Below are positions 51,966 through 60,977 of a stretch of 64,000 nucleotides of DNA, one piece after another. Position 1 is the first letter of the stretch. The number at the start of each line of letters is the position of its first letter. The stretch is taken from assembly GCA_025808375.1 (NCBI GenBank), contig CP061009.1, positions 1,860,001 through 1,924,000 of the forward strand, written 5' to 3'. A program made the translations under genes and the position numbers. The DNA is from Duncaniella muricolitica. Its GTDB lineage: Bacteria > Bacteroidota > Bacteroidia > Bacteroidales > Muribaculaceae. The notes under the pieces are model-generated. The model did no database searches. It worked only from the letters and a program-made list of their open reading frames with translations, and had not been told where the DNA came from.

Positions 51966-52453
51966 AGGATTATCGCGTTGCCCTTTGTTCTGCGTACTAT
52001 TGTGGAGCCGACCCCCGACAACGTATGAACGACAGCCCATTTATCCGCAAGCACGGTTGCGTTGGCTCCGTGCATAGCCACGACCTCGTGACGTTCGCAG
52101 GTGTCGCAATGCACCGTGGCGTAGGTTCTGCCTATCAGTATCGCCGTCTTGGGGTTGCGCAAGGTTATCTGCCCTGCGTCGATATAGAAGCCGTATTGTT
52201 CGGGCTTATACGGTTTGAAAAGCCTAAACGTGGCTACATTCGGGAAGTTGGCAGCAAGACAAAATTCCAAGCCCTGCGCCGTCGTGAACAGGGCGGTAAT
52301 TTCGGCAAGGTTTTCCGACCCTTTGAACATATTGCACACGGCGAGTTTGTGGGCGACCTCTCCGAGATTGCTTGCTTCGCACCTCTGCCGTCGCTGTTCC
52401 TTTGCGACGAGCCATTGACGGTGTATGTTGTTTATGATTTCAGTCAGTTCCAT
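51962..52453 (-). CDS. Small tail protein between tape measure and distal tail protein
   Basis: This 163-residue protein has a helical N-terminus (LTEIINNIHRQWLVAKEQRRQRCEA) and a beta-rich remainder (FRLFKPYKPEQYGFYIDAGQITL; RTYATVHCDTCERHEVVAMHGANATV). The two cysteines in HCDTCERH might bind metal. It overlaps the next gene by four bases and lies two bases after the tape measure gene, so it is a tail component. I recognise no family. Confidence 0.55.
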   Translation of the reverse strand: MELTEIINNIHRQWLVAKEQRRQRCEASNLGEVAHKLAVCNMFKGSENLAEITALFTTAQGLEFCLAANFPNVATFRLFKPYKPEQYGFYIDAGQITLRNPKTAILIGRTYATVHCDTCERHEVVAMHGANATVLADKWAVVHTLSGVGSTIVRRTKGNAIIL

Positions 52454-52455
52454 AT

Positions 52456-55400
52456 TTAATAGTCTTTGATTTTCACGCCTTTTGTTACCAACTCGTCTAT
52501 GCCGTCCTTGGTGTCCTTGGCATAGCCCTCGATTTTATTCATTCGCTCTCCCAAGCCCTCGGTTTCGGACTCGATGTTGAGGACAGCGTTAAGGATCTGC
52601 GAAGCCACGTTAAGGAGCAATTTCATGTTTTCGGCTATGGAGTAGGTATGCCCCTGTATGGCTGTGGCTCGACCGTTAAGCTCGTCCACGGATTCCTGCG
52701 AGGCGGTGGCGATACCTTTCTGCGAAGCCTCTCGCGACAGCTCCTCCGTCGAGACAAAATAGCCTTTCAGACCGTCGGACAGCCCCGAATAGATTTGGTT
52801 GAAAATATCGCCTGTCCTGTTGAGGTCGGCTTCCATTTGTTTAGCCGAGTTGATGACAGCGTCTATGCCTGCAAATTCGCCATTAGGAAACCATTTGGCT
52901 TTGTACTTGTCGAATATCTTGCCGATTTCGGGTTCAAGGTAGGCTTGGATTAACATCCGCTTCATTATGTCGCCAACGACTTCATTAGCCTTTTTGCGGT
53001 ACATTTCCAAACCGTCTGCGCCCTGTTCGGCAGCGTCGAAGAATGCGTTACCAAGCTCTGATGAAAGGTCGGCAGCGGTATAGCCGATAATATCCTCCAA
53101 CATTTCGTTGATGATATTAGCCATTTCCTGCGCTATCTCGGCGATTTGGTTCTTCATGTCTTGAACCTTGCCGCTGTCGGTATCTTTCTTGCTGTTTTCC
53201 TTATCTATCTGCTGTTGGATAAGGATTTGCTGCTGCGCGAGATTTTCAAGCTGCTTGCGGCTTTCGTCGTACCGCTTTGAGCCGAGAGCCTTGTCAGCCG
53301 TGTATGAAGCGTTGGCGTAGGTGTCAGCGATTTTCTGAACCGCCTTTTGGTAAATCTCTGCGGAGTATCTTGCTCGTGCGAACCATTGCGCCCACATACT
53401 TGATTGAGCCGTCACGCCGTGCAGCTTCAAAATCTCCTGTGTGGCTTGGCTATACAGGTCACGGAGCTTTTTAACTGCGTCGCCCATATTGTCACGCAGG
53501 CGTACCGCCTCTTTGTTATCCAACTCCCATTGCAGTTGGTCGATACGCTCCTGTAACTTTTCTATCTCCTTTTGCTTCTTATCGTCGTTATTGAACAGGT
53601 TGGCGATAGCGGTTGCCACCTGTAAGGCGGCAGATATGACCGTGAGGATTACGGAGGCTTTTTCTATGGTGGATATGGCGGTTGCTCCTGTGGCGGCTGC
53701 GGCGGTCGCACCTTGCGAAGTGGCTTCCACGGCAGTTTCTACGCCTTTGGCAACACCTTTGCCGAGGTCGCCGATAGCGTCTATGACAGAACCTGTCGCG
53801 TCGAGGACTTCATCAGTGAAATCAAGAGCTTTGCCGATAGCGTCGCCCACGTTGTCGGAGAATATCGACGCAAGGTTTTTAGCCCTGCCTCCGACCTTCT
53901 TAATAACATTGCCGACCGTACCCAAAGAGGACGCAAAACGCTTGTATGACGCTGTTATGTTGTTACGAGCAGTCATAACACGTTGCTCCGCACGGGTTTC
54001 CTTTTCGGCGGCGGCAGACGCTTTTTGTCGGGAGGCTGACAGCCTGTCGTTGGCTTCGGTCAGCTCCTCGCAATCTTCGGCTAATTCGCCGTTGTCGATA
54101 GCCTCGATGATTTCATTCTTGGCTCGGAGAGCTTCGTTAAATTCCTCCACGGCAAGGGTGTGTTCCCGCTGGGCGGTTTCCCATTCGCCCATAGCGGTTA
54201 CAAACTCGGCTTTCGAGGTGCTGATGTCTTTAAGGGCTTTTTGCAGAGCCGTAAACGGATTGCGGTTGGCAATCTCGTTTTCCATATTGGTTATAGCCTC
54301 TTGATAGTCCTTAATCTCGGTCACGGACATAGCCTCCTTATTCTTTTCAAAATAGGAGCGAACCTGTCCGAGCGTATGTTCCAAAACAGGTAAAGACTGC
54401 TTCGACATATCGCCGAAAACACTCTCCCAATTTATGGCTTCCTTGAATTTCTCGGAGTCAAGTTTAGAAAACGCCTCCTCCATAGCCTTGATAGCGTTAT
54501 CGCTAAATTCGGGAGGTATGAACGCGAGTTTTTCTCGCCACTCTCGGAGCAGCTTTTCCTCTTTCTGCTCAAAAGTGCCAAATTCATCTATCAGAGCGTC
54601 GTTATATTTCTGCCGAGCCTCGGCGATCTGCTGCTCTCCGTTCTCGACGATTTGTTTCCACACCGTCTGGAACTGTTCCTGTATTTTGGGGTTCTCTTGA
54701 TAGAGGACGGAAATCCAATCTTGCAGGGATTTCTTGCCGTCGTCGGAGTCAGCCCAGCCCACCTCGGTAGCTCCCTTGCCCGACATATAAAGCTGCTTTG
54801 CCATGTCGCGGCGAGCTTCGGCAAGGCTGTTGAGTTCCTTTTTCCAAGCGTCTATCTTCTGCGACGTGCCGAGCCTTATTTCGTTAAGCTCACGGGTCAA
54901 ACCCTGTTTTTGTGCGCCTATGATTAGGTCGGTAAGCTCCTTGTTGGCGTTCTCGAAATATCGGGCGACGGTTTCCTTGTAGCCGTTGATAGCCTCTTTT
55001 TGTTCGAGGGTGGCTTTCGCAGGGTCAAACGACGTGCTGCCGCTACTGTTGCCAATAGTGACGGCTTTCGGGTCTATATGGAAATCAAGGTCGTTGCTCT
55101 TTTTGAACTCCGAAATCTGCCTTTGTAAATTTTTATACTCGGTTTCCCATTTATCGACCTCGGACTGCGCCTCGGCGATAGCGTTTCTTCGGGAGATTTC
55201 ATCGCCACGCTTGGTGTTATACCAATGGTCAAATTCTCCGTTCTTGGCTTTTTCCTGTACTTCCAACAGGTTGATGTAAGCCTCGGTATATTTGTTCAAA
55301 AATGCCTGTGCGTTGGCTTCCATAAGGAGCATTTGGCAGTATGCCTGTCCTTTGGTCTGCAAGACATCTTTCCACTTGGCGAGGCTGTCGTTATAGCCGA

Positions 55401-56814
55401 GTTCCTTGCCAAATTCGCTGTTAAGCTGCTCGACAAGCTGCTTTTCCTGTGCTTTCGTGCCGTTGAAGCTGTCTATACGCTCGGTGTATTCCCATATCTG
55501 CATAGAGGCTTCGGCATAGGCTTTGCGCCCCTCTTTCATCAGCTCTTGATGTTCCTCCAATGCTTTTGAGGCTTCGTTGGCTTTGCTGATGAAGTGCGAC
55601 ACGACACCGATAATCGCCCCGATAGCGGCGGCAATCCACCCGAATACAGGTATAGACGATATGGCGGCTCCCACCATACGGAAAGCCCCTGCAAGCCCGA
55701 TATTGGCGGCTGTGCCGGTGGTAGCGGCTACGGCGTTGGCTCCTGTGGCGACAGTATCTATTGCCTCCGCACCTGCCTTACCTGCGGAAGCTGCGCTTGC
55801 GGCGGCTTTCGCCTCGGCTTCGGCTGTGGTGGCGGCAGCGTTAGCCCCTGCAGCTGTGGTAGCCGCTACCGTTGTGGCTGTTTCGGCGGCTTGCTCTCCT
55901 GCGCCTATTACGAGCAGTTTGTTCCACCATTCTTTTAAGCCGTTAAGGGTAACGAGCGAAAATGCGCTGTCCTTGTTGAGTGTCTGCTGAACCTGCTGCA
56001 AGCCCATTGTAATAGCCATAAGGCTTTGGACTTTCAGCATTATTTGCTGGAGGTGTTCGTTCTCACCTGCGAACAGCCCGACAGCCCCCTGTGCGGCTGT
56101 CATAGCCCCTGTCACGCCTGTTAAACCCGATATAAGCCCCTGCATACCCCGTTGGTCGTTTGCAAGGATATTCGCCTGTGTCTGCGCATCGCCCCAAGCG
56201 TCGGTAAGTTTGGCGGTTTCCTCCTGTAAGGCTCGATATTCGACGGTGCCACGTTGCCCTGCGGCTTCCATTTCGACGAGTTCCATTTTCAACTCGCGCA
56301 AGCGTTGGCGTAAGGAAACGTGCTTGTTGGCGGCTTCCTCTGCTGCCTTTGCCTCGGCTTTCATGCGCTGCTCCTCTTTGAGAAGTTCGTCGGCGGTCTT
56401 GCCTGCCTCGTCGTTCATTTTCTTTCGGGCAGATATGACCTGTTGGATTGCGCTACGCTGTTTTTGGAGTTGAGAAACGGTCTTATCGTCTTTATTCTTC
56501 CACGCCTTTTCCATTTCCTTGCCGAGCCGTGCATACTCTTTTTCAAGTTCGGCAATGGCGGCTTTATTGGTATCAACGACACGGTCTATCTCGGCAAAGG
56601 CTGCGTCGATAGACTCCAACGTGGTAGAGGCGTTGGAAACAAATTCGAGGTTTATCTGCGGAAGATTAGTCATAAGCTCACGGATAGACGAGCTTTGCGT
56701 TTCAGCCTCCGCACCGATGTTGTGGAGGATTTGGCTTGCCTCCGCAGCATCGGATTGAAGCTGCGAGTTGTCGAGCCTCAATCCGTAGTATGATCTGCCG
56801 TTGTCGTTGTTCAT
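52456..56814 (-). CDS. Tape measure protein
   Basis: The 1452-residue protein is long, helical and rich in Ala, Glu and Lys, with coiled coils (AELEKEYARLGKEMEKAWKNKDDK; EQVVEQLNSEF-like segments). Hydrophobic segments in the middle are typical of tape measure proteins (GAFRMVGAAISSIPVFGWIAAAIGAIIGVV; VETAVEATSQGATAAAATG; SVILTVISAALQVATAIANLF). It sets tail length; 1452 residues would predict a tail of around 200 nm by the usual rule of about 1.5 angstrom per residue. It lies directly after the frameshifted tail chaperone genes, the standard order in siphophages. Confidence 0.9.
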   Translation of the reverse strand: MNNDNGRSYYGLRLDNSQLQSDAAEASQILHNIGAEAETQSSSIRELMTNLPQINLEFVSNASTTLESIDAAFAEIDRVVDTNKAAIAELEKEYARLGKEMEKAWKNKDDKTVSQLQKQRSAIQQVISARKKMNDEAGKTADELLKEEQRMKAEAKAAEEAANKHVSLRQRLRELKMELVEMEAAGQRGTVEYRALQEETAKLTDAWGDAQTQANILANDQRGMQGLISGLTGVTGAMTAAQGAVGLFAGENEHLQQIMLKVQSLMAITMGLQQVQQTLNKDSAFSLVTLNGLKEWWNKLLVIGAGEQAAETATTVAATTAAGANAAATTAEAEAKAAASAASAGKAGAEAIDTVATGANAVAATTGTAANIGLAGAFRMVGAAISSIPVFGWIAAAIGAIIGVVSHFISKANEASKALEEHQELMKEGRKAYAEASMQIWEYTERIDSFNGTKAQEKQLVEQLNSEFGKELGYNDSLAKWKDVLQTKGQAYCQMLLMEANAQAFLNKYTEAYINLLEVQEKAKNGEFDHWYNTKRGDEISRRNAIAEAQSEVDKWETEYKNLQRQISEFKKSNDLDFHIDPKAVTIGNSSGSTSFDPAKATLEQKEAINGYKETVARYFENANKELTDLIIGAQKQGLTRELNEIRLGTSQKIDAWKKELNSLAEARRDMAKQLYMSGKGATEVGWADSDDGKKSLQDWISVLYQENPKIQEQFQTVWKQIVENGEQQIAEARQKYNDALIDEFGTFEQKEEKLLREWREKLAFIPPEFSDNAIKAMEEAFSKLDSEKFKEAINWESVFGDMSKQSLPVLEHTLGQVRSYFEKNKEAMSVTEIKDYQEAITNMENEIANRNPFTALQKALKDISTSKAEFVTAMGEWETAQREHTLAVEEFNEALRAKNEIIEAIDNGELAEDCEELTEANDRLSASRQKASAAAEKETRAEQRVMTARNNITASYKRFASSLGTVGNVIKKVGGRAKNLASIFSDNVGDAIGKALDFTDEVLDATGSVIDAIGDLGKGVAKGVETAVEATSQGATAAAATGATAISTIEKASVILTVISAALQVATAIANLFNNDDKKQKEIEKLQERIDQLQWELDNKEAVRLRDNMGDAVKKLRDLYSQATQEILKLHGVTAQSSMWAQWFARARYSAEIYQKAVQKIADTYANASYTADKALGSKRYDESRKQLENLAQQQILIQQQIDKENSKKDTDSGKVQDMKNQIAEIAQEMANIINEMLEDIIGYTAADLSSELGNAFFDAAEQGADGLEMYRKKANEVVGDIMKRMLIQAYLEPEIGKIFDKYKAKWFPNGEFAGIDAVINSAKQMEADLNRTGDIFNQIYSGLSDGLKGYFVSTEELSREASQKGIATASQESVDELNGRATAIQGHTYSIAENMKLLLNVASQILNAVLNIESETEGLGERMNKIEGYAKDTKDGIDELVTKGVKIKDY

Positions 56815-56817
56815 CGC

Positions 56818-57105
56818 TTATGCTTCTTCGTCAAATAATGCGTTAATCCTGTCTCGATTTTTCGGGTCGTCCCCGTCGAGCATTTCTTCCTCGACCTTTT
56901 GTTTGTCCTTGCGCCCTCGGTATCTCGGTATGACTGCGCTATACATAATCATATTGGCATAGCTCAATTCATACAGCACATAATCAATCGTGAAATTATA
57001 TGCCTTGACAACACCTGCTATTACTGCCCAGATACTGTCGTTTCGCTCTCCACCACTTTCGTCGGACGCAGCAGATTTATCCCTATCAGGAAAGTGGTAA
57101 GCCCG
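56818..57105 (-). CDS. Frameshift extension of the tail assembly chaperone (GT-like)
   Basis: This 95-residue frame in the -1 phase relative to the upstream gene has no convincing start of its own and is open from the slippery heptamer at 57105-57111 to a stop at 56818, just before the tape measure start. It encodes AYNFTIDYVLYELSYANMIMYSAVIPRYR and an acidic end. A fused product of about 246 residues (151 + 95) would be the analogue of lambda gpGT, binding the tape measure during tail assembly. Confidence 0.75.
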   Translation of the reverse strand, partial: RAYHFPDRDKSAASDESGGERNDSIWAVIAGVVKAYNFTIDYVLYELSYANMIMYSAVIPRYRGRKDKQKVEEEMLDGDDPKNRDRINALFDEEA

Positions 57106-57557
57106 AAAAAACTGCCGAGCTGAAAATCATTTATCAAATTGGATAGGGCTATGTCAAGCTCCTTTGGCGGCAATTCTTCAAGGAGGTATTTGGCAAGCTC
57201 CGCCTTTCGGTCCACCGTTTCGGTCACGGTCACGGTTTCGGTAAAGCCGAGGAAGCCACGCCAACCCTTTCTGCGGCGTTTTACCTTGCGTGTCACTTCT
57301 TCGGTAAGCCCTTTCGCTCCCAATATGAATATGGCTACTATATCGCCCAAAACTCGGCAGTCTTTGGCGACAAACAGGCTTTCGACTACGATTTTGTCTT
57401 TGTCAAGCTCCTGTTGGGGTAAAAGCGAAATTGCCTCCGAAGCAAGTATCAAAGTAGCTGTGCTTGGAGGCGCGACGCTGAAAACTCTATCGCCGACGGC
57501 GATTTGCTTTGTCTTTTGGAGGACGGCTGCGCCCACCTTTTGCTCGGTTGTCTGCAT
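57021..57557 (-). CDS. Tail assembly chaperone (G-like)
   Basis: Started at MQTTEQKVGA the protein has 178 residues; the longer frame to 57626 would run through the tRNA-like sequence. It contains VFSVAPPSTATLILASEAISLLP, an acidic middle and VVESETTVSGQ at the end, with no known domain; its identity as tail chaperone rests on position between tail tube and tape measure and on the frameshift. Near the end, codons for SFF form the slippery sequence from which ribosomes can pass into the -1 frame. Confidence 0.78.
   Translation of the reverse strand: MQTTEQKVGAAVLQKTKQIAVGDRVFSVAPPSTATLILASEAISLLPQQELDKDKIVVESLFVAKDCRVLGDIVAIFILGAKGLTEEVTRKVKRRRKGWRGFLGFTETVTVTETVDRKAELAKYLLEELPPKELDIALSNLINDFQLGSFFGLTTFLIGINLLRPTKVVESETTVSGQ
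57105..57111 (-). promoter_or_regulatory. Slippery heptamer for -1 frameshifting
   Basis: T TTT TTC on the coding strand fits X XXY YYZ in the correct frame (codons for Phe-Phe after Ser). The -1 frame is open from here for 95 codons to position 56818. The exact slip site is an inference. Confidence 0.7.
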
Positions 57558-57581
57558 TGTGTTGTCACGTTTGATGATTAG

Positions 57582-57662
57582 GTGCGAGAAACGGACTCGA
57601 CCCGTTACCCTGTGGAGCGTCCGCAACGTCGCTCCGTCGCTCTACCATTGAGCTATCTCGCA
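57582..57662 (-). tRNA. tRNA-like element with enlarged anticodon arm
   Basis: The minus strand shows a perfect 7-bp acceptor stem (TGCGAGA/TCTCGCA), a D arm (GCTC, AATGGTA, GAGC) and a T arm (AACGG, GTCGAGT, CCGTT). Between them the anticodon arm is abnormal: GGAGCG/CGCTCC closes a 10-nt loop (ACGTTGCGGA), with extra bases on both sides, so the total is about 81 nt. It lies in the gap between tail tube and chaperone genes. It may be a degenerate or specialised tRNA; the anticodon is uncertain (GCG if the loop is trimmed to seven). No CCA is encoded. Confidence 0.55.
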
Positions 57663-57667
57663 GAAGT

Positions 57668-57696
57668 GGAGGCAGTATTGTTATACCCCTGCCTCC
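57668..57696 (-). terminator. Hairpin between tail tube gene and tRNA-like element
   Basis: A perfect 8-bp stem (GGAGGCAG/CTGCCTCC) lies 25 bp downstream of the tail tube stop and six bases before the tRNA-like 5' end. No T run follows, so it may aid RNA processing rather than termination. Confidence 0.45.
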
Positions 57697-57720
57697 GACG
57701 GGTTCCGCAACGGTAATGCG

Positions 57721-58191
57721 CTATGATCCTGCGGAAGCGGTCTTTTTGTACGGCTTTACCGTGTTGCCTGTCTTGGGCTTCAAGCAGCGGGCGACATGGT
57801 GGCGTATGATACCGTCAGCCGTAGTAAAGGTTTCTTCGACACGCACCGTGGCACGTTCGATAAGGCGACCCTCGCAGGTGTCGTCTTCGGGGAGGAAGCG
57901 GAAAGCGTGTTCGCCCGACACCACACCGTCCACGTCCGTGAAGATTGGGGTCTTGCCTTTCTTCACGAACTCGTCGAATTCGAGCGTATAGGTGTTGGCG
58001 TTGTAACGGACATCGACAAGAGCGCCTCCTTCCTCGGTAGCGGTTGTTTCCGAACCTGCCGTCACGCCGATTTTCAGCGTGTTTTCTTTCGGCGTTTCAA
58101 TGGATTTCCATTGTCCCGAAGCGGCAGGTGCGCCATCGGTAGAGGTCGTTGTCTCAAAAAGAGAGGGTTTACCCCAAGAGATTACTGCCAT
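57721..58191 (-). CDS. Major tail tube protein
   Basis: The 156-residue protein is beta-rich (NTLKIGVTAGSETTATEEGGALVDVRYNANTYTLEFDEFVKKG, then FRFLPEDDTCEGRLIERATVRVEETF) and lies between the tail completion genes and the chaperone genes, the position of the tail tube protein in siphophages. It would polymerise into the tail shaft. Identification comes from position, size and beta character. Confidence 0.72.
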   Translation of the reverse strand: MAVISWGKPSLFETTTSTDGAPAASGQWKSIETPKENTLKIGVTAGSETTATEEGGALVDVRYNANTYTLEFDEFVKKGKTPIFTDVDGVVSGEHAFRFLPEDDTCEGRLIERATVRVEETFTTADGIIRHHVARCLKPKTGNTVKPYKKTASAGS

Positions 58192-58225
58192 ATTCGTTAT
58201 TGTTAGTTGGTTGATAATTTGATGT

Positions 58226-58645
58226 TTATTCTCCGTTGTAATACCTGTAATGCAGCTTAATCACGACGAAGTGCTGATTTATGGCTTCTTCTTCTTCCGT
58301 GTATATCGTTTGAAGCAAACGGAACTTGTAAGAGGATTTGGCGGCTGAAAGGTTCTTGACCCACTCGTCGGCAAGGCTTTCCAATTCCTCGGTTCTCTCG
58401 GTGTCCTCGACCATAACCCCATTGTCGTAAGGGTCGGTGTCGGGGACAAAGATGTTTATCGTTACCACGCCCTCCTGTACCTCGTCGGGTGTGCCTGTCG
58501 TGAATGTCACTACGGCATCCTCCTGTCGGCTGTCACGTGGTCGGAGTCCGTTCCGATAAACCTCTCCCGAAATAGCCGAGGCGAGGGGGCTTTCACGGAG
58601 CATACGGCGAATATCGCCCTGTATCTGCTTGCCTGTCTTTGCCAT
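58226..58645 (-). CDS. Tail terminator/completion-like protein
   Basis: The 139-residue protein (KQIQGDIRRMLRESPLASAISGEVYRNGLRPRDSRQEDAVVTF...) has the layout of minor tail completion proteins of the lambda-U/gp17 type: an N-terminal helix, then beta strands with RPRDSRQEDAVVTF and VTINIFVPDTD. It lies directly before the tail tube gene and likely caps the tail or joins it to the head. No clear family motif. Confidence 0.6.
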   Translation of the reverse strand: MAKTGKQIQGDIRRMLRESPLASAISGEVYRNGLRPRDSRQEDAVVTFTTGTPDEVQEGVVTINIFVPDTDPYDNGVMVEDTERTEELESLADEWVKNLSAAKSSYKFRLLQTIYTEEEEAINQHFVVIKLHYRYYNGE

Positions 58646-58648
58646 ATA

Positions 58649-59101
58649 CTAATTCAATAATCCGAGTTGCTTCAACATTTCGGGTACGAGCTTGTCAGCC
58701 AATAGCTCGGAACTCTCAAGCACGTCGTAGCCTTTCGCCGAAACGTAGGAGGCATAATTCATACCTGCCACGACGATAAGGACTATGCCCTGCGGAAACT
58801 GCTTGACAAGGCTCATTGCGTAAGACTTGCCCTCTCGCTGTCCTGTGGCTTTGTCCGTACCTTTTTCGGAGGGTGCGAAATCGCTAATCTGCACCACATT
58901 TCCGTCAATCGCCACGACATAACCTATCGAGCTTCGGAGGTTGCCTGTCTGGTCTTTGTAGGATTTTGTCAGTCGCCCTGCGTTCAGAACCTGCTCCCCG
59001 ACGGCACAAAGGTTGTAAACGACAGCATTTTGCAGTCGTTCAACGTGTTCCGCTACAAAAGCGTCTATCGCGCTATCGGGTGTCAGTCGTTCTATCGGCA
59101 T
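58649..59101 (-). CDS. HK97 gp10-like tail component
   Basis: The 150-residue protein has TGNLRSSIGYVVAIDGNVVQIS near the middle and GMNYASYVSAKGYDVLESSE near the end. The pattern TxxLRxS and YAxYVExG-like is seen in HK97-gp10-type head-tail or tail completion proteins. It lies three bases upstream of the previous gene. It is likely part of the head-tail joining region. Confidence 0.7.
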   Translation of the reverse strand: MPIERLTPDSAIDAFVAEHVERLQNAVVYNLCAVGEQVLNAGRLTKSYKDQTGNLRSSIGYVVAIDGNVVQISDFAPSEKGTDKATGQREGKSYAMSLVKQFPQGIVLIVVAGMNYASYVSAKGYDVLESSELLADKLVPEMLKQLGLLN

Positions 59102-59202
59102 AAGTTATTTTTACTGAATTTCGCGTATAACGGCGTTTCTCTTTGTAATGGTATGTTTATATTATAATCACTAAAAGAGCCGTAAAAAGGGCTTATTTGG
59201 GC

Positions 59203-59526
59203 TTAAATCAAAATCCTAATTTGACACACGGCATCCAACGATTCGGCAGAGATTACCGAGAACTCCCCGACGATGTTTCCGCAGCGGTTTTTCAACCTTA
59301 TCTGCTCCGCATCGAACGGCTGGGCTTCAATCAGCACCGAGTATTCGGCTGTCTTGAAATGCTCGCCGTTTACCCGTCCGACATTGCTGTACTTGTTGGC
59401 TGAGTACTGACAGGGTATCGGGTCGCCCCATGAAACGGCAGACGGCTTTATGGGATGTCCTGTTTCGGGGTCAATCCCTGCCGCTGCCTTTCGCTTTATT
59501 TCAATGGAGCCGTTCTCGATAATCAT
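59203..59526 (-). CDS. Head closure/stopper-like protein
   Basis: Started at MIIENGSIEI the protein has 107 residues, with PIPCQYSANKYSNVGRVNGEHFKTAEYSVLIEAQPFDAEQIRLKNRCGNIVGEFSVISAES split over a beta-barrel-like pattern as in phage head-closure (stopper) proteins. It overlaps the upstream gene by four bases and is separated by about 100 bp from the tail completion genes. Position between capsid and tail genes supports a neck role. Confidence 0.58.
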   Translation of the reverse strand: MIIENGSIEIKRKAAAGIDPETGHPIKPSAVSWGDPIPCQYSANKYSNVGRVNGEHFKTAEYSVLIEAQPFDAEQIRLKNRCGNIVGEFSVISAESLDAVCQIRILI

Positions 59527-59852
59527 AGCCGTGTTCCTTTGTATCCGAACTTCGGAAGAATGTCGGCTTTGTCCTCGCCGCACTCATCATACAGCCCTTT
59601 GGCTTCGTTACGGAAGTCTTTGCGCTCGTCCTCGCTGAACGAGTACGATTGCCCTCCCTGTGAAATGTTCGGGGCTTTCGACAGCCACATAAGCACGTCT
59701 GCCGTGGCAAGTTTGAAATCCTTGCCGTTGAGGGTTTCGCGTGTGGCTGTGTCGGCAAGCGACAAACCCCGAACCACCGCAATGCTGTTAAGGGTATGCG
59801 GAGGCACGGGATAGGCGTTTATGCCTTTGAGAGCGTCGAGGATTGTTGCCAT
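59523..59852 (-). CDS. Head-tail connector-like protein
   Basis: The 109-residue mostly helical protein (ATILDALKGINAYPVPPHTLNSIAVVRGLSLADTATRETL...) has the size and placement of the gp6/gp15-like adaptor between capsid and stopper. The ARGLSL...LATADVLMWLSKAPNI part is helical and the end acidic. It begins 11 bp after the capsid stop. Confidence 0.58.
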   Translation of the reverse strand: MATILDALKGINAYPVPPHTLNSIAVVRGLSLADTATRETLNGKDFKLATADVLMWLSKAPNISQGGQSYSFSEDERKDFRNEAKGLYDECGEDKADILPKFGYKGTRL

Positions 59853-59863
59853 AATTCAGAGAG

Positions 59864-60958
59864 TTAATCCCACCCCGATTTATCGGTGTGGACGTACATG
59901 TTACGGTAAGCGGTGTCAAGGACGGGGATTGCGTCAGCCTGTCCGATTGTGACTTCGGAGGTAGGCTCGGCTGTGCCGTATTTCTTGACAACGGTGTGCG
60001 CACGCTCGGCTCGGAGGATAAGCTGCTGATTCTCCTGCAAGATGTCATACTGCGTCGAGCCGATGATTTCCTTTTCGGTAAGGATAAGGGTCTTGTCGGC
60101 GAAAGGATTGCCCGAAAAGTCGGGTTTATCGTCGAACTCGCGAGTAATGGTCTGGTCTATCACTCGGAGCTGAATGCCGTTGAGCCATGCCTGTTTTGCA
60201 AGCATCGCATTGACCTGCGAGAGGTCGGGGGTCTGAGAGATAGACAGGGCGTTGGACGCGAAAGAGGCACAGGCTTTGATGATCTGCTCGGCGGTGCAGA
60301 TACGGTAAAGCTCCTGCAGGTTGATGAAAGCGAACTTGGGATTGAGGTGCTTAACGTCCTTTGCGTACTTGATGAGAGTAGCAAGGTCGCCGATGATGTC
60401 GGCGTTGTTTGCGTCGCCCCAATCCGAGGCGGTGGCTTGCTTTTGGTCTTCGTCCACGTCATAGTCGAGGTCGAACTCGTTGGCGTAGGTAGCGTTGTTG
60501 GCTGTGGTAAATGCGAGTTTCGCACCTCCTGTCAGCAACGCCCAAGCGATGTATTCGAGTTCGGACTGAACGCCTGTAAAGCAGAAGTCCACGTCCTCGC
60601 CCCAAAACTGAACGAGCTTTGTTGCGTCGGGGTCTTTGGCGAGGGCGAGTTCCGTCTGATAGTTCTTGATGTCAAGACGGGTCATTTCACGAGAAATCGA
60701 GATGAAAGGGATGTCACCCTTTGCGCTCTCGAAAATCGGGCGACGCTTACGGATTATGGTACCGTTGTCGCTGTGCAGGTCGGCGGCGACATTTTTCTTT
60801 GTCATTTGATTGGTTAAAGTCTTCCAACCGAAGCCTGTAACCTTTTTGACAGGAAAATGGCGACCGAACAGGAACGACGTAGCGTCAACGCCATTCAGTC
60901 GGGCTTGCACCATCTGCTGATTAAGCCCTTGAATGAGAGTGTTTACTATTGTAGCCAT
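59864..60958 (-). CDS. Major capsid protein, family E type
   Basis: The 364-residue protein resembles the phage major capsid protein E family (lambda gpE-like, HK97 fold). FLFGRHFPVKKVTGFGWKTL, SAKGDIPFISISREM, DVDFCFTGVQSELEYIAWALLTGG, then NPKFAFINLQELYRI and RVIDQTITRE...KTLILTEKEIIGSTQYDIL are arranged as in that family. It forms the icosahedral shell. It follows the decoration-like and scaffold-like genes and precedes the neck genes. Confidence 0.85.
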   Translation of the reverse strand: MATIVNTLIQGLNQQMVQARLNGVDATSFLFGRHFPVKKVTGFGWKTLTNQMTKKNVAADLHSDNGTIIRKRRPIFESAKGDIPFISISREMTRLDIKNYQTELALAKDPDATKLVQFWGEDVDFCFTGVQSELEYIAWALLTGGAKLAFTTANNATYANEFDLDYDVDEDQKQATASDWGDANNADIIGDLATLIKYAKDVKHLNPKFAFINLQELYRICTAEQIIKACASFASNALSISQTPDLSQVNAMLAKQAWLNGIQLRVIDQTITREFDDKPDFSGNPFADKTLILTEKEIIGSTQYDILQENQQLILRAERAHTVVKKYGTAEPTSEVTIGQADAIPVLDTAYRNMYVHTDKSGWD

Positions 60959-60977
60959 TTGTTACTGCGTTGATTGA

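Noticed and set aside
59888..60817. Long plus-strand frame opposite the major capsid gene
   Set aside because: It is an antisense reading of a well-supported capsid gene; similar long antisense frames over the relaxase, tape measure and tail tip genes were left out for the same reason.
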